Notes: generated by a model not told the origin, from the sequence alone. Counted from the stretch's first letter, positions 21,734-32,086 are shown. The stretch: DNA of 64,000 bases from Gammaproteobacteria bacterium (GCA_030429735.1 JAUIET010000004.1:186001-250000), one strand, 5' to 3'. Numbers and translations: made by a program.

Positions 21734-22305
21734 GGCTGTTTACCCGGTTGATTGCGAGGCGCGAATGCCAGCGATTCCGCTCTGAGCTCGCCTGGCGCAA
21801 GATCACCCAGTGTGTATTCGCCAATCCGATGCCTTATCAGGCGTAGAGTGGGGTGGCCAACGCTGGCCGTCATACGTCTCACCTGTCGATTTCTGCCTTC
21901 ATCGATCGCTAGAGCCAGCCAGCTATCGGGAATATGCTTACGAACTCGAATCGGTGGGGTTCGTGGCCAAACGGGCGGGGCATCTATCCGGCTTACCTGC
22001 CTGGCGCAAGCGGGTCCGTCTTTCAAACTCACCCCTTTTGTCAGCTCGAGCAACGCCTGGTTGCTGGGTTCCCCTTCTACCTGAACCCAATAGTGCTTCA
22101 ATGTCCTGAATTTGGGATGGCTGAGCCGGTGTTGCAGTTTTCCATCCTCGGTGAGTAGCAACAGGCCTTCCGAGTCGTAGTCGAGTCGACCTGCGCAATA
22201 AATGTTTGCGACAGTTATGAAGTCTTTAAGGCATTGCTTGTCGCCATCGGCGGTAAATTGCGACAGCACACGAAACGGTTTATTGAAGAGGTAGACTTTG
22301 GCCAT
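21730..22305 (-). CDS. rluE: 23S rRNA pseudouridine synthase RluE
   Basis: An RsuA-family pseudouridine synthase of 191 residues; E. coli RluE modifies U2457 of 23S rRNA. The catalytic motif GRLDYDSEGLLLLTEDG (about residues 37-53) contains the conserved Asp after GRLD. The later motif GRNRQVRRM (about 134-142) is typical of the family. As in RluE, there is no N-terminal S4 domain; the protein starts directly with the catalytic core (KVYLFNKPFRVLSQF). It heads the minus-strand operon and is divergent from icd, the same arrangement as in E. coli. Confidence 0.9.
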   Translation of the reverse strand: MAKVYLFNKPFRVLSQFTADGDKQCLKDFITVANIYCAGRLDYDSEGLLLLTEDGKLQHRLSHPKFRTLKHYWVQVEGEPSNQALLELTKGVSLKDGPACARQVSRIDAPPVWPRTPPIRVRKHIPDSWLALAIDEGRNRQVRRMTASVGHPTLRLIRHRIGEYTLGDLAPGELRAESLAFAPRNQPGKQP

Positions 22306-22337
22306 CAGTCAAGAACCGAGCATGGTGCAAAAGCCAG

Positions 22338-22365
22338 CTGAAAACTGCATGGACAGTGATACAAT
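22338..22365 (+). promoter_or_regulatory. Possible icd promoter
   Basis: CTGAAA (22338-22343) and TACAAT (22360-22365), 16 bases apart, lie 45 bases before the chosen icd start in the rluE/icd divergent gap. The -10 box is good; the -35 box is weak. Confidence 0.35.
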
Positions 22366-22410
22366 AGCGGACTTTTGCGAACGCAACGTTTTTTTACTTC
22401 GGAGTTGAAC

Positions 22411-23667
22411 ATGGCCTACAAACATATCAAAGTCCCTACGGAAGGCGAGAAAATAACAGTCAATGCAGACCTGTCCTTGAACGTGCCTGACAAGCCTATT
22501 ATCCCTTATATTGAGGGCGATGGAATTGGTATTGATATCACGCCACCAATGCTAAAGGTTGTCGATGCGGCGGTTAATAAGGCCTACGAGGGAGCACGTC
22601 AGATTGTCTGGATGGAGGTCTTCAATGGCGAGAAGGCGGCGGAATTATACGACGGCGACTGGTTCCCTGAGGAAACCTTGGACGCCATCCGTGAATACGT
22701 TGTTGCAATAAAAGGCCCGTTAACTACCCCTGTTGGTGGTGGCTTCCGTTCGTTAAACGTCGCATTACGACAGGAAATGGACTTGTATGTATGCCAGCGC
22801 CCGGTGAAGTGGTTTGAAGGGGTGCCGTCGCCTGTGAAAGAACCACAGAAAACGAACATGGTGATTTTCCGTGAAAATTCCGAAGATATTTACGCTGGCA
22901 TCGAGTGGAAAGCCGGTACTGACGAAGCTGAAAAAGTCATCAAGTTTCTACGCGAAGAAATGGGTGTACAGAAAATTCGTTTCCCTAACGAATGTGGTAT
23001 AGGTGTAAAGCCGGTATCAAAAGAAGGTACCACTCGGCTTGTGCGCAAAGCTATTCAGTATGCGATCGATCAGGATTTACCGTCAGTGACCCTTGTACAC
23101 AAGGGCAATATTATGAAATTCACTGAAGGTGCCTTTAAAGACTGGGGCTACGAGACCGCGCAGGAACACTTTGGCGCTGAGTTACTTGATGGTGGGCCTT
23201 GGTGCACGCTGAAAAACCCCAAGACTGGTAATGAAATCATTATTAAGGACGTGATTGCTGATGCGATGCTGCAGCAAGTCTTGCTAAGACCTGATGAGTA
23301 CAGTGTGATTGCCACGCTGAACCTTAATGGCGATTATCTGTCTGATGCACTAGCGGCGCAGGTGGGGGGTATAGGCATAGCGCCCGGTGCAAACCTTAGC
23401 GATGAAGTAGCATTGTTTGAAGCCACTCACGGTACAGCACCGAAATACACAGGGCAGGACAAGGTCAACCCTGGGTCACTGATATTGTCGGCGGAAATGA
23501 TGCTGCGGCACATGGGTTGGAACGAAGCCGCTGACTTGATTGTCACGGGAATGGAAGGCGCGATTATGGCAAAAACCGTAACCTATGACTTCGAACGCTT
23601 GATGGACAACGCGAAGCTGCTGAAATGTTCTGAATTCGGCGATGCCGTTATTCAGCACATGGGCTAG
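22411..23667 (+). CDS. icd: NADP-dependent isocitrate dehydrogenase
   Basis: A TCA-cycle enzyme converting isocitrate to 2-oxoglutarate and CO2. I start at the ATG at 22411 because GGAG lies seven bases upstream and the product [15 protein letters not shown] matches the family start; the frame is open from a TTG at 22375. The 418-residue length equals the E. coli homodimeric enzyme. Visible are [10 protein letters not shown] (about 31-40), the phosphorylation-loop region [15 protein letters not shown] (Ser near 113), and the NADP-binding [17 protein letters not shown] (about 339-355). The Lys and Tyr residues after HGTAP favour NADP over NAD. The regulatory serine suggests AceK control is possible; aceK is not in the window. 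Confidence 0.95.
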   Translation: MAYKHIKVPTEGEKITVNADLSLNVPDKPIIPYIEGDGIGIDITPPMLKVVDAAVNKAYEGARQIVWMEVFNGEKAAELYDGDWFPEETLDAIREYVVAIKGPLTTPVGGGFRSLNVALRQEMDLYVCQRPVKWFEGVPSPVKEPQKTNMVIFRENSEDIYAGIEWKAGTDEAEKVIKFLREEMGVQKIRFPNECGIGVKPVSKEGTTRLVRKAIQYAIDQDLPSVTLVHKGNIMKFTEGAFKDWGYETAQEHFGAELLDGGPWCTLKNPKTGNEIIIKDVIADAMLQQVLLRPDEYSVIATLNLNGDYLSDALAAQVGGIGIAPGANLSDEVALFEATHGTAPKYTGQDKVNPGSLILSAEMMLRHMGWNEAADLIVTGMEGAIMAKTVTYDFERLMDNAKLLKCSEFGDAVIQHMG

Positions 23668-23690
23668 TGCCTGGCCAGGGAGGAGAGTGG

Positions 23691-23969
23691 CTAAGCCATC
23701 TCCTCCAGTTCCTGCTCAGAGCGTTCAGCAACTTCATGCGAGGGCGTCTCAGGAGACGGGGTCGCTTCGGCAGACTGAATATTGACCGCATGCAAGCCTT
23801 TTGGCCCCTGCTCAGTTTCGAAGCTGACTCGTTGTCCGGCTTTTAGTGTTTTGTAGCCTTCCATTTCAATGGCGGAATAATGAGCGAAAATGTCACCACT
23901 ATCATCTTCAGGCAAGATAAAGCCATAGCCTTTCGCGTTATTGAACCACTTTACGACACCTTTCTGCAT
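23691..23969 (-). CDS. cspD: Cold-shock domain protein, CspD-like
   Basis: A 92-residue nucleic-acid-binding protein. The N-terminal cold-shock domain (residues 1-67) carries RNP1 (KGYGFI) and RNP2 (DIFAHYSAI). A Glu/Pro/Ser-rich tail follows. I start at the ATG at 23969, which has AAAGGA just upstream; the open frame further upstream lacks cold-shock sequence. CspD of E. coli is a replication inhibitor of stationary phase and also lies divergent from clpS-clpA. The acidic tail is longer than in E. coli CspD. CspA-type chaperone activity cannot be excluded. Confidence 0.9.
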   Translation of the reverse strand: MQKGVVKWFNNAKGYGFILPEDDSGDIFAHYSAIEMEGYKTLKAGQRVSFETEQGPKGLHAVNIQSAEATPSPETPSHEVAERSEQELEEMA

Positions 23970-24094
23970 GGTATCTTTTCCTTTAAGAAGTTTGCCTAAA
24001 TGCTTATAGGCCTTTATTTTTTTCTTCGTTTGAACAGCCAGCTGAATTCGTTTGTGAATCAGGGGCTTATCTTCCTGACATGTGTTCAGCGTAC

Positions 24095-24124
24095 ATTGTT
24101 TAACATGCAAGGGGTGCGCGTCAA
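24095..24124 (-). promoter_or_regulatory. Possible cspD promoter
   Basis: On the minus strand TTGACG (24124-24119) and AACAAT (24100-24095) are 18 bases apart. A transcript starting here would have a leader of roughly 120 bases before the cspD start, in line with the long leaders common in cold-shock genes. Only box similarity supports it. Confidence 0.3.
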
Positions 24125-24153
24125 GTCATAGTCTTCTATATCGCTGCTGGCGG

Positions 24154-24159
24154 TATAAT
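24154..24159 (+). promoter_or_regulatory. Consensus -10 box before clpS
   Basis: A perfect TATAAT lies 50 bases before the clpS start in the cspD/clpS divergent gap. No good -35 box is found 16-18 bases upstream, so promoter strength may depend on an activator. Confidence 0.4.
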
Positions 24160-24208
24160 GAGACGCTGGTAACATTCTCAACTTCTCGTCCCAAAAAGAG
24201 TTCTGCAG

Positions 24209-24583
24209 ATGGGTCAACTTTATAAAGATCGGCTAAGGTTAAGTAACGGGGCCGACAACGACGACGCACTCGATTACGACAGCGATACGCTGGTCGAAGA
24301 TGCACGCCCCGCATTGAAGAAACCACCACTTTATAAGGTGGTATTAATGAACGATGACTACACGCCGATGGAGTTCGTTGTTCATATTTTGGAGCGGTTT
24401 TTCCACTTCGGCCGGGAAGAGGCAACTCAGATCATGCTGTTGGTGCATACCAAAGGCAAAGCGGTCTGCGGCGTTTTTACCCGGGATGTTGCAGAAACAA
24501 AAGCGGCCCTGGTAAATGATTACGCTAGGGAAAATGAGCATCCGCTGCTCTGTGAGATTGAGGTGGCAGATGACCAGGATTGA
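24209..24583 (+). CDS. clpS: ClpA adaptor protein ClpS
   Basis: The N-degron recognin. It binds proteins with N-terminal Leu, Phe, Trp or Tyr and hands them to ClpAP. The 124-residue chain has a flexible N-terminal arm (about residues 1-38), then the folded core starting [17 protein letters not shown] (about 42-58) with the hydrophobic-pocket and Asp residues that grip the N-terminal amine. [11 protein letters not shown] (about 79-89) follows, including the ClpA-binding region. clpA begins 20 bases downstream. It shares a neighbourhood with aat and bpt, the enzymes that make its N-degrons. Confidence 0.96.
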   Translation: MGQLYKDRLRLSNGADNDDALDYDSDTLVEDARPALKKPPLYKVVLMNDDYTPMEFVVHILERFFHFGREEATQIMLLVHTKGKAVCGVFTRDVAETKAALVNDYARENEHPLLCEIEVADDQD

Positions 24584-24603
24584 GACTTTAGAGGCAGATC
24601 TGG

Positions 24604-26874
24604 ATGTTAAGTAAAGACCTGGAAAATACACTCAATGACGCCTTCCGAGAGGCCAGGTCCAAACGTCATGAATTCATGACGGTTGAGCATTTGTTGCTCG
24701 CCTTGCTGGATAACAGCGTTGCTGCTGACGTGTTGACCGCCTGCGGCGTTGATATGTCTCAACTCCGGGAAGAATTGGACGATTTTGTAAATTCCACCAC
24801 CCCTATTATTCCCGATGATTCAGAAGAACGGGAAACCCAGCCAACGTTGGGGTTCCAGCGCGTATTACAGCGCGCTGTGTTTCACGTGCAGTCATCCGGA
24901 AAAAAAGAAGTGTCTGGTGCCAATGTACTGGTTGCAATTTTTTCAGAACAGGAAAGCCAAGCGGTTTATTTCCTTAAGCAGCAGCGTGTAGCGCGTATTG
25001 ATGTCGTTAATTATATCTCCCACGGTATCTCTAAAGTCTCTGGCCAGAATGAATCACCCATGGACCAGGAAACGGGCCAGGAAGACGACCTCAGTGCGGG
25101 TGGCGAGCAACAACAAAGCAGCCTGGAACGATTTGCACTTAATTTGAATGAAGAGGCCATTGCCGGGCGAATTGATCCGCTGGTTGGTCGCAGTCACGAA
25201 GTGCAGCGTGTGGCGCAAATATTGGCTCGAAGGCGGAAAAACAACCCGTTGCTGGTTGGTGAATCCGGTGTTGGCAAAACCGCGATCGCTGAAGGTTTGG
25301 CCAAGCAGATCGTCGATGGCGAGGTGCCGGCCGTCTTAAATGACAACATTGTCTATTCGCTGGACCTCGGCGCTTTGCTGGCCGGCACTAAATATCGTGG
25401 GGATTTTGAGAAGCGATTCAAAGCTTTACTTAACGAACTTAAGAATCAAGATGAAGCCATTCTGTTCATCGATGAGATTCATACAATCATCGGTGCCGGT
25501 GCGGCTTCCGGTGGTGTGATGGACGCGTCCAATTTGCTAAAGCCCATACTTGCAAGCGGGCACCTTCGTTGCATCGGGTCCACCACGTTCCAGGAATTCC
25601 GCGGCATATTCGAAAAAGATCGGGCGCTGACTCGTCGCTTTCAAAAAGTGGATGTCCCAGAACCGACAGTCGATGAAACCTATGAAATTCTGAAGGGCTT
25701 GAAGTCCCGTTTTGAGAAGCATCATGGGCTGAAATACACGCATAAAGCACTGCGCGCCGCAGCGGAGCTCTCTGAACGCTACATTAATGACCGATTTTTG
25801 CCCGACAAGGCGATAGACGTTATCGATGAAGCCGGAGCGCATCAGCAATTGCTGACTGAAAACAAGCGTAAGAAAACGATTGGTTTGCATGAAGTAGAAG
25901 CGATTGTCGCGCAGATCGCCAGAATTCCTACCAAGAGTGTATCCAGCTCTGATAAAAAGGCGTTGGCTGACTTGAGCGACAACCTGAAGATGGTTGTCTT
26001 CGGCCAGGATAAGGCAATTGATGCGCTGTCCACGGCCATTAAGTTGTCGCGGGCGGGTTTGAACGCACCTGAAAAGCCAATTGGCTCCTTCCTGTTTGCC
26101 GGCCCTACCGGAGTAGGCAAAACAGAAGTATCGCAGCAGTTGGCCAAAATTATGGGCTTGGAGCTGGTGCGCTTCGATATGTCAGAGTACATGGAGCGTC
26201 ACACAGTATCGCGTCTGATCGGTGCTCCACCAGGCTATGTTGGTTTTGATCAGGGTGGTTTGTTGACAGACGCCGTTACCAAAAATCCGCATTGTGTTGT
26301 GTTGTTGGATGAAATTGAAAAAGCGCATCCAGAAGTATTCAATTTGCTCTTGCAAGTGATGGACCATGGCACGCTGACCGATAACAACGGACGGCCGGCT
26401 GATTTCAGAAACGTTGTGTTGATTATGACAACCAATGCCGGAGCAGAAACCATCAGCCGCAGTTCAATTGGCTTCACGCAGCAAGACCATAGTTCCGATG
26501 GTATGGAAGCACTCAAGCGCATGTTTACACCGGAATTCAGAAACCGGCTGGATGGCATTATTCAGTTCGATAGTCTGCCTGAAGAGGTGATTCTGACCGT
26601 GGTTGACAAGTTTCTGGTTGATCTTCAAACACAACTGGATGAGAAAAAAGTTGTACTTGACGTGGATGATGCGGCTCGCCGGTGGCTGGTTGCTGAAGGC
26701 TATGACAAGAACATGGGCGCGCGACCGATGGCGCGTGTCATTCAGGAGAACATCAAGAAACCGCTTGCCGAAGCAGTATTGTTCGGTGACTTGTCGTCCA
26801 ATGGCGGCACTGTGACGATCACCGTGCAAGGCAAGAAGCTGAAGATGGAGTTTGAGCAGACTGAAGCGGCCTGA
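24604..26874 (+). CDS. clpA: ATP-dependent Clp protease ATP-binding subunit ClpA
   Basis: A Hsp100 unfoldase that feeds substrates to ClpP. The 756-residue chain has the N-domain (1-150; [14 protein letters not shown] start), then AAA module D1 with Walker A GESGVGKT (about 219-226) and Walker [10 protein letters not shown]. Module D2 has Walker A GPTGVGKT (about 500-507) and Walker [13 protein letters not shown]. The IGF-type ClpP-binding loop is seen as IGFTQQD (about 622-628). There is no ClpB-style middle coiled coil between D1 and D2, which separates it from ClpB. It is co-transcribed with clpS. clpP is not in the window. Confidence 0.96.
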   Translation: MLSKDLENTLNDAFREARSKRHEFMTVEHLLLALLDNSVAADVLTACGVDMSQLREELDDFVNSTTPIIPDDSEERETQPTLGFQRVLQRAVFHVQSSGKKEVSGANVLVAIFSEQESQAVYFLKQQRVARIDVVNYISHGISKVSGQNESPMDQETGQEDDLSAGGEQQQSSLERFALNLNEEAIAGRIDPLVGRSHEVQRVAQILARRRKNNPLLVGESGVGKTAIAEGLAKQIVDGEVPAVLNDNIVYSLDLGALLAGTKYRGDFEKRFKALLNELKNQDEAILFIDEIHTIIGAGAASGGVMDASNLLKPILASGHLRCIGSTTFQEFRGIFEKDRALTRRFQKVDVPEPTVDETYEILKGLKSRFEKHHGLKYTHKALRAAAELSERYINDRFLPDKAIDVIDEAGAHQQLLTENKRKKTIGLHEVEAIVAQIARIPTKSVSSSDKKALADLSDNLKMVVFGQDKAIDALSTAIKLSRAGLNAPEKPIGSFLFAGPTGVGKTEVSQQLAKIMGLELVRFDMSEYMERHTVSRLIGAPPGYVGFDQGGLLTDAVTKNPHCVVLLDEIEKAHPEVFNLLLQVMDHGTLTDNNGRPADFRNVVLIMTTNAGAETISRSSIGFTQQDHSSDGMEALKRMFTPEFRNRLDGIIQFDSLPEEVILTVVDKFLVDLQTQLDEKKVVLDVDDAARRWLVAEGYDKNMGARPMARVIQENIKKPLAEAVLFGDLSSNGGTVTITVQGKKLKMEFEQTEAA

Positions 26875-26910
26875 TCGAGGCAGGCATCAGTGTGCCCGAA
26901 ATAGGGGTGT

Positions 26911-27129
26911 TTACCGCTCTCTGTAGGTAATGCGGCCCTTGCTGAGGTCGTAGGGTGTTATCTCAACCTTTACCTTGTCACCAGTCAAAATACGAATGTA
27001 GTTCTTACGCATCTTGCCCGATATATGGGCAGTGACCACGTGGCCATTTTCCAGTTTTACTCGGAATGTGGTGTTCGGTAAGGTGTCAATCACCTCGCCA
27101 TCCATTTCGATATTGTCTTCTTTTGCCAT
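26911..27129 (-). CDS. infA: Translation initiation factor IF-1
   Basis: A 72-residue single OB-fold S1-domain protein ([20 protein letters not shown] opening). The text [27 protein letters not shown] and the ending [10 protein letters not shown] are diagnostic for IF-1. It binds the 30S A site during initiation. It converges with clpA and sits between clpA and bpt, the Pseudomonas position. Length and sequence leave little doubt. Confidence 0.97.
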   Translation of the reverse strand: MAKEDNIEMDGEVIDTLPNTTFRVKLENGHVVTAHISGKMRKNYIRILTGDKVKVEITPYDLSKGRITYRER

Positions 27130-27261
27130 AATGCCTTTTGTGTGCCCTTGAAAGGGCGTGATGTACTAGCCGGTATTGTGCACACCAGTACTTACTGGCG
27201 CAGCGGCGCGCAGTTTGCCGCAAATAGCGCCAATACGCAAAAGAAAAGGGGTAAATGGGTA

Positions 27262-27969
27262 TTAATTCAACAATACCCAGTCGTCGTTAACATACAGCTC
27301 GATCGGCCGGTATTCTGTTTTGTAGCTCATTTTGGCGCATTCTTTGATCCAATAGCCCAGGTACAGCGCTGGAAGGTGCAACTGCTGCGCGTACTCAATT
27401 TGCCAGAGAATCGCAAAGGCGCCCAGGCTGCGCTTGGTCTCATCCGGGTCAAAAAAGGTGTATACAGCGGATAAGCCGTTTTCCATTTCGTCGAGCACCG
27501 AAACGGCCAACACCTTGGATTCCAGGCGAAATACCGCGAACCTCGTTGACTGCCATTCACAATTCAGAAAAGAGTCGTATTGCTCACGCGTTGGCGGGTA
27601 CATATCACCGTCTTGGTGCCGAGCCGATATGTAGCGCTCGTACAGCTTGAAATACTCTGCTGCGCCAATAGTGTCGGGATATTCAACGCTGAGGTCTGCA
27701 TTGCGTTTTAAGATGCGTCGCTGTCTGCGATTTGGCTCGAACAGGGCGACGGGGATTCTGGCGGGCACGCATGCTTTACACTGTTTGCAATGAGGTCGGT
27801 ACAAGTGCGTCCCACTGCGTCGAAAACCAAGCTCTGAAAGCCGCGCATAGGCGCTGCCGTCAATCTGGGCGGTTGGGTCGACAAATAGCGTGGTGGCTTC
27901 CTGATCATCCAGGTAGCTGCATTCGTGCGGATAGGTAGCGAATATTTTTAGCTTGGACAGTACAGTCAC
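27262..27969 (-). CDS. bpt: Aspartate/glutamate leucyltransferase (Bpt)
   Basis: Transfers leucine from Leu-tRNA to N-terminal Asp or Glu, creating an N-degron. The 235-residue chain has the ATE family N-terminal domain with its cysteine group (HECSYL, then [15 protein letters not shown] at about 59-73). The C-terminal GNAT-like domain has [20 protein letters not shown] near the end. The start is a GTG at 27969; no strong Shine-Dalgarno is seen. Older annotation calls this family arginyl-tRNA-protein transferase; the bacterial form uses leucine. It is followed by infA and preceded by aat, so both transferases lie beside clpS-clpA. Confidence 0.93.
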   Translation of the reverse strand: MTVLSKLKIFATYPHECSYLDDQEATTLFVDPTAQIDGSAYARLSELGFRRSGTHLYRPHCKQCKACVPARIPVALFEPNRRQRRILKRNADLSVEYPDTIGAAEYFKLYERYISARHQDGDMYPPTREQYDSFLNCEWQSTRFAVFRLESKVLAVSVLDEMENGLSAVYTFFDPDETKRSLGAFAILWQIEYAQQLHLPALYLGYWIKECAKMSYKTEYRPIELYVNDDWVLLN

Positions 27970-28061
27970 AGTGGAGGCTACTCGTGAATCACTAAGGGAT
28001 GAAACCTTGAACGATGTGTGGGGCTCTGATCAATGGTTTTCGCTTCCGGCTCACAGGTTCT

Positions 28062-28763
28062 TTAACTATAGCCCCATGATATCCGCCAAGGCTGCTCTTG
28101 ACCACCACCGGTCGCGAAGCGCGCAAGATATTCCGCGAACTGTTGCCTAGGGAGCATCTCAGCACCCATTGAGCGCAAATGTGGGTTGTCCACCTGGCAA
28201 TCTATGATGGGGTAATCCCATTGTTCCAGTTGCCGGCACAGGCTCACCAGGGCCAGCTTGGATGCACTAGCTACTCTGGAAAACATCGATTCGCCGAAAA
28301 AAACGCGGCCGATCGCAAGACCATAAAGACCGCCTTGCAATTCGTTGTTTTCCCACACTTCAATGCTGTGAGCAATTCCCTGATTGTGCAGGTCTATATA
28401 CGCAGCTTTCATTGCACTGGTTATCCATGTGCCATCGGTATATGAACGCGGCGCGGCGCATCGCTCGATGACGTCAGCAAACGCAGTATCGCAGCGGATC
28501 TCGAAGCGATCAGTGCGCATAAGCTTGCGCATACTGCGCGATATGTGGACACGGGAAGGGAACAGTACGCAACGGGGGTTGGGCGACCACCATAGTATTG
28601 GTTGGCCTTCTTCATACCAGGGGAATACACCGGCTTGATAGGCGCTCACCAATCGCTCGCCACTCAGATCGCCACCAACTGCTAATAAACCATTCGGTTC
28701 TTGCAAGGCAAGGTTGATGTCTGGAAAGCTAAGTTGCTCGGTATCTAACCAGGGAATTTCCAT
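28062..28763 (-). CDS. aat: Leucyl/phenylalanyl-tRNA-protein transferase
   Basis: Adds Leu or Phe to proteins with N-terminal Lys or Arg. The 233-residue chain shows PNGLLAVGGDLS (about residues 23-34), the Aat signature GVFPWYEEGQPILWWSPNPR (45-64) and the C-terminal block IIDCQVDNPHLRSMGAEMLPR. The reading frame starts at the ATG at 28763. Ninety-two bases separate it from bpt. It is divergent from ftsK. In P. aeruginosa trxB lies between aat and ftsK; here it is absent. Confidence 0.95.
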   Translation of the reverse strand: MEIPWLDTEQLSFPDINLALQEPNGLLAVGGDLSGERLVSAYQAGVFPWYEEGQPILWWSPNPRCVLFPSRVHISRSMRKLMRTDRFEIRCDTAFADVIERCAAPRSYTDGTWITSAMKAAYIDLHNQGIAHSIEVWENNELQGGLYGLAIGRVFFGESMFSRVASASKLALVSLCRQLEQWDYPIIDCQVDNPHLRSMGAEMLPRQQFAEYLARFATGGGQEQPWRISWGYS

Positions 28764-28878
28764 AGTTGTTTTCGTGGCACAACGACAAGGCCTGGACGTG
28801 AATTATTGGCTGAAGCAATACCTTGGCGGGTGGTAAGCTCAGCGGCCGAACAGACAATATAGCAGACTTGCTCAAGCC

Positions 28879-31176
28879 ATGATGAAGACTGAAACTGGCA
28901 TTGCCAGGCACTGGGTGCGTGAAGGTATTTTTATCGGCCTGTTGGCGGTTGGTGTCTACCTGCTGTCCGCGTTGCTTACCTTCGATCCGGCTGACCCCGG
29001 CTGGTCGCGCACGGGCGGTCCAGGACCGGTTCGAAATGCCATGGGCGCTAGTGGTGCATGGTTTGCTGATGTTCTGTTTTCCTTGTTTGGCGTTATGGCC
29101 TATCTGTTTCCTCTGATGTTGTTTTTGCGGGGCTGGCTTATTTTCCAGGACCGAGACCCGGAATACGAGTTTGAATGGGTGACGCTGGCGATCAGGGTCA
29201 TTGGTTTCACGCTGGTCATGGTGAGTGCAACCTGCCTGGTTGCGCTCAACATCCAGGCCTTCAGCGTGCTGCCATTTGGTCAGGGTGGTGTGTTTGGTAA
29301 AGAACTCGCTGACGTGTCGCTAGGTGCATTTAACCTATTGGGCAGCCGCTTGATAATGCTGGCAATAGGCTTGTTTGGGCTAACAATATTTACTGACATT
29401 TCGTGGTTGAAGTTGATGGATCAGCTTGGTTCGGTGACCCTGAACAGTGCAAGTAAATTCTGGGGTTATGCCCAACATCGGCTTGATCAATGGCACGACA
29501 GTCGACAGGTGCGCGAAGTCGTTGAAAAGCGGCGCGAGAACGTGGAAGTCCACATAGAGAAACGTAAGCAGAAACCTGCGCCGACCATTGCAGCGCTGCC
29601 GGCGAAGCCGGAGCCAGGCGAACGTGTGCAGAAAGAAAAGCAGGGGCGACTGTTTGACACAGAAGTCAGTGGCGATCTTCCGGCCCTGAACTTGCTTGAT
29701 GAAGCGCAGTTATCCGATAAGAAAGGCTTCTCAAAAGAGGCTCTTGAGGCACTGTCACGCCTGCTGGAAATTAAATTGGCAGACTTTGGTATTCAAGCCG
29801 AAGTCACTGCTGTGTACCCCGGGCCGGTAATTACCCGCTTTGAAATACAACCGGCAGCGGGTACCAAAGCCAGTAGAATCAGCAACCTGGCAAGGGATCT
29901 TGCACGCTCGCTCGCGGTCATCAGTGTGCGTGTTGTTGAGGTCATACCGGGCAAATCCGTGGTTGGTATTGAAATACCCAATGAAGATCGAGAGGTGGTA
30001 TTTCTACGTGATGTTCTGTCGTCACGCGCGTATGAAAAATCCAAATCGCCGATTAGCATTGCACTTGGACATGATATTTCCGGGGAACCGGTGGTCGCTG
30101 ACCTCGCAAAAATGCCGCACTTACTTGTCGCTGGCACCACGGGCTCGGGTAAGTCTGTAGGCGTTAACGCAATGCTGTTAAGCCTGCTGTACAAAGCCGG
30201 GCCGGACGAGGTGCGCCTGCTGTTGGTTGACCCCAAAATGCTTGAGCTGTCGGTCTACGATGGAATTCCGCATTTGCTCACCCCGGTGATCACCGACATG
30301 AAAGATGCGGCAAACGGATTGCGATGGTGCGTGGCCGAAATGGAGCGCCGGTATAAGCTGATGGCCGCAATGGGTGTCCGAAATGTGGCTGGTTACAACA
30401 AAAAAATTGACGAGGGTATGCGCACAGGTCAGCCGCTAACAGACCCTTTATGGGTAGCAAATGAACTGCTTGAGAATGACACAGAGGCACCCGAACTGGA
30501 ACGTTTACCGATGATTGTCGTGGTGATCGACGAATTCGCCGACATGATGATGATTGTTGGTAAAAAAGTTGAACAGCTGATCGCCAGAATTGCACAAAAG
30601 GCCAGAGCAGCTGGCATACACCTGATCCTTGCGACGCAAAGACCGTCCGTGGACGTCATCACCGGCTTGATTAAGGCCAATGTGCCCACCCGTATTGCAT
30701 TCCAGGTGTCAAGTAAGGTGGACTCCAGAACCATTCTTGACCAGGGCGGTGGTGAACAGCTGCTTGGTCACGGCGACATGCTGTATCTGCCGCCAGGCAG
30801 CGGTATGCCAGTTCGTGTTCATGGCGCGTTTGTGGCGGATGAGGAAGTTCACCGCGTGGTAGAAGACTGGAAAAAGCGCGGCGAGCCGAACTTTATTGAC
30901 GGATTGCTGGATGAAGGCGCCTCCAGTGGCGACATTGTGCCAGGCATGGGGGGAACCAACGACAGTGATGAGGAGTCAGACCCTTTGTATGATGAGGCTG
31001 TCGCGTTTGTGACAGAAACTCGCAAAGCGTCAATCTCCTCAGTTCAACGCAAGCTAAGGATTGGTTACAATCGCGCAGCACGCATGATAGAAGCTATGGA
31101 GATAGCCGGCGTGGTCACAGAGATGGGAACCAATGGAAATCGAGAAGTACTTGCTGCCGCCCCGCCGAGAGACTAG
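28879..31176 (+). CDS. ftsK: DNA translocase FtsK
   Basis: A septal DNA pump that moves chromosome ends and activates XerCD recombination at dif. The 765-residue chain has an N-terminal membrane domain with about four helices (15-180) and a short charged linker (200-290). The RecA-like motor has Walker A GTTGSGKS (419-426) and Walker [13 protein letters not shown]. The C-terminal gamma winged helix (about 690-760, [21 protein letters not shown]) reads KOPS sites. The linker is short compared with the 1329-residue E. coli protein but similar to Pseudomonas. The TAG stop (31174-31176) lies within the CTAG target duplication of the MITE that follows; the coding sequence itself is intact. Confidence 0.96.
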   Translation: MMKTETGIARHWVREGIFIGLLAVGVYLLSALLTFDPADPGWSRTGGPGPVRNAMGASGAWFADVLFSLFGVMAYLFPLMLFLRGWLIFQDRDPEYEFEWVTLAIRVIGFTLVMVSATCLVALNIQAFSVLPFGQGGVFGKELADVSLGAFNLLGSRLIMLAIGLFGLTIFTDISWLKLMDQLGSVTLNSASKFWGYAQHRLDQWHDSRQVREVVEKRRENVEVHIEKRKQKPAPTIAALPAKPEPGERVQKEKQGRLFDTEVSGDLPALNLLDEAQLSDKKGFSKEALEALSRLLEIKLADFGIQAEVTAVYPGPVITRFEIQPAAGTKASRISNLARDLARSLAVISVRVVEVIPGKSVVGIEIPNEDREVVFLRDVLSSRAYEKSKSPISIALGHDISGEPVVADLAKMPHLLVAGTTGSGKSVGVNAMLLSLLYKAGPDEVRLLLVDPKMLELSVYDGIPHLLTPVITDMKDAANGLRWCVAEMERRYKLMAAMGVRNVAGYNKKIDEGMRTGQPLTDPLWVANELLENDTEAPELERLPMIVVVIDEFADMMMIVGKKVEQLIARIAQKARAAGIHLILATQRPSVDVITGLIKANVPTRIAFQVSSKVDSRTILDQGGGEQLLGHGDMLYLPPGSGMPVRVHGAFVADEEVHRVVEDWKKRGEPNFIDGLLDEGASSGDIVPGMGGTNDSDEESDPLYDEAVAFVTETRKASISSVQRKLRIGYNRAARMIEAMEIAGVVTEMGTNGNREVLAAAPPRD

Positions 31177-31443
31177 GGAAGCTCTGAAAAATACCCGATG
31201 TCTCTGGCTTACAGGCGAATCCAGAGTTGAGGCGCGAGTTCGCAGGCTTACTGGTGGTAAGTCAAGAACTTGCAACGACAAGGCTGGATTCGCCTGTAAG
31301 CCCCGCAGGGCGCGGCCTGTAGCGCACCGTGGCTTCGTTGCGCCGCTCGCCAAGGACAACCAGCCTTGGCCTTCTCGACGCGCCTCACCACGGCACGCTA
31401 CAGGTCACGCAGAGGCATTGGGTATTTTTCAGAGCTACCCTAG
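31173..31443. mobile_element. IS5-type MITE, 263 bp, with CTAG target duplication
   Basis: The element spans 31177-31439. Its ends (31177-31200 and 31416-31439) are inverted repeats matching at 22 of 24 bases, beginning GGAAGCTCTGAAAAATACCC on the left; the right end starts GGTAGC when read inward. Both sides are flanked by CTAG (31173-31176 and 31440-31443), the target duplicated by IS5-family transposases. Inside are a perfect 19-base inverted repeat (31206-31224 with 31284-31302) and a 17-base pair with two mismatches (31316-31332 with 31388-31404). No transposase is encoded, so it must be mobilised in trans. It sits exactly after the ftsK stop and before lolA. Element plus one CTAG copy is 267 bases, a multiple of three. 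Confidence 0.88.
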
Positions 31444-31471
31444 AACCTCATTTTTACGCTTTGCGTGCCTT

Positions 31472-32086
31472 ATGTTGTGCAGTTGCATGCACAGTGTGTT
31501 TGCCGCTGAACCGACTCTGAAGCCTATTGATCAATTGCAGCAACATCTGCACGGTCTGGATAACTACAGGGCTGATTTTCGACAGGTGGTCAGTGATGAA
31601 GATGGCAATGCACTGCAGGAAAGCAGCGGCGTCTTGCAGGTTCAGCGCCCGCAGCGTTTGTACTGGCAAAGTGTTGAGCCTTTCCAATCCGTGACGGTCA
31701 GCGACGGCATCACTATTTGGCACCATGATATTGATTTGAGCCAGGTCAGCCGAACCGCGGTGGAGGGAGACTTAAGTCGCGCACCCGCCCTGCTCCTGGG
31801 TGGCGACAGCGCTGCCTTGCAGGCCCAATTCACGGTTGAAATGTCATTATTAAAGGGCGGTGGTCAACGGTTTACCTTGATACCCAAGAACGAAGACGGT
31901 GCGTTTGAGTCCCTCAGCCTGGAGTTCAGCGATCAGTCTGTGCTCAGTGCGATGACAATCGTTGATGCCTTGAGCCAGATCACACACATTACGCTCTCTG
32001 TCCCGCATGGCGCAGCGCAATTTGATGCCAGCCTGTTCGATTTCGTGGTACCCGACGGCGTTGATGTGATCGAGTCAGGTGGATAA
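31472..32086 (+). CDS. lolA: Outer-membrane lipoprotein carrier protein LolA (start uncertain)
   Basis: A periplasmic chaperone that carries lipoproteins from LolCDE to LolB. The mature part begins after VFAA/EP and shows LolA text: LDNYRADFRQVV, QRPQRLYWQSVEPF, TIWHHDIDLSQVS and the terminal FDFVVPDGVDVI. The start is a problem. The ATG at 31472 gives only about 12 residues of signal peptide, with no positive charge and no Shine-Dalgarno. The frame stays open back through the MITE to an ATG at 31133 inside ftsK. A TTG at 31418, in the right MITE end, would give a normal signal peptide (two Arg, then a hydrophobic core). I list the shortest version. The gene overlaps rarA by 8 bases. Confidence 0.82.
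   Translation: MLCSCMHSVFAAEPTLKPIDQLQQHLHGLDNYRADFRQVVSDEDGNALQESSGVLQVQRPQRLYWQSVEPFQSVTVSDGITIWHHDIDLSQVSRTAVEGDLSRAPALLLGGDSAALQAQFTVEMSLLKGGGQRFTLIPKNEDGAFESLSLEFSDQSVLSAMTIVDALSQITHITLSVPHGAAQFDASLFDFVVPDGVDVIESGG

Noticed and set aside
31133-31471. N-terminal 113-codon extension of LolA through the MITE
   Set aside because: The extension is translated transposon sequence placed before a signal peptide; a secreted protein would not normally carry this. Kept only as an open-frame observation.
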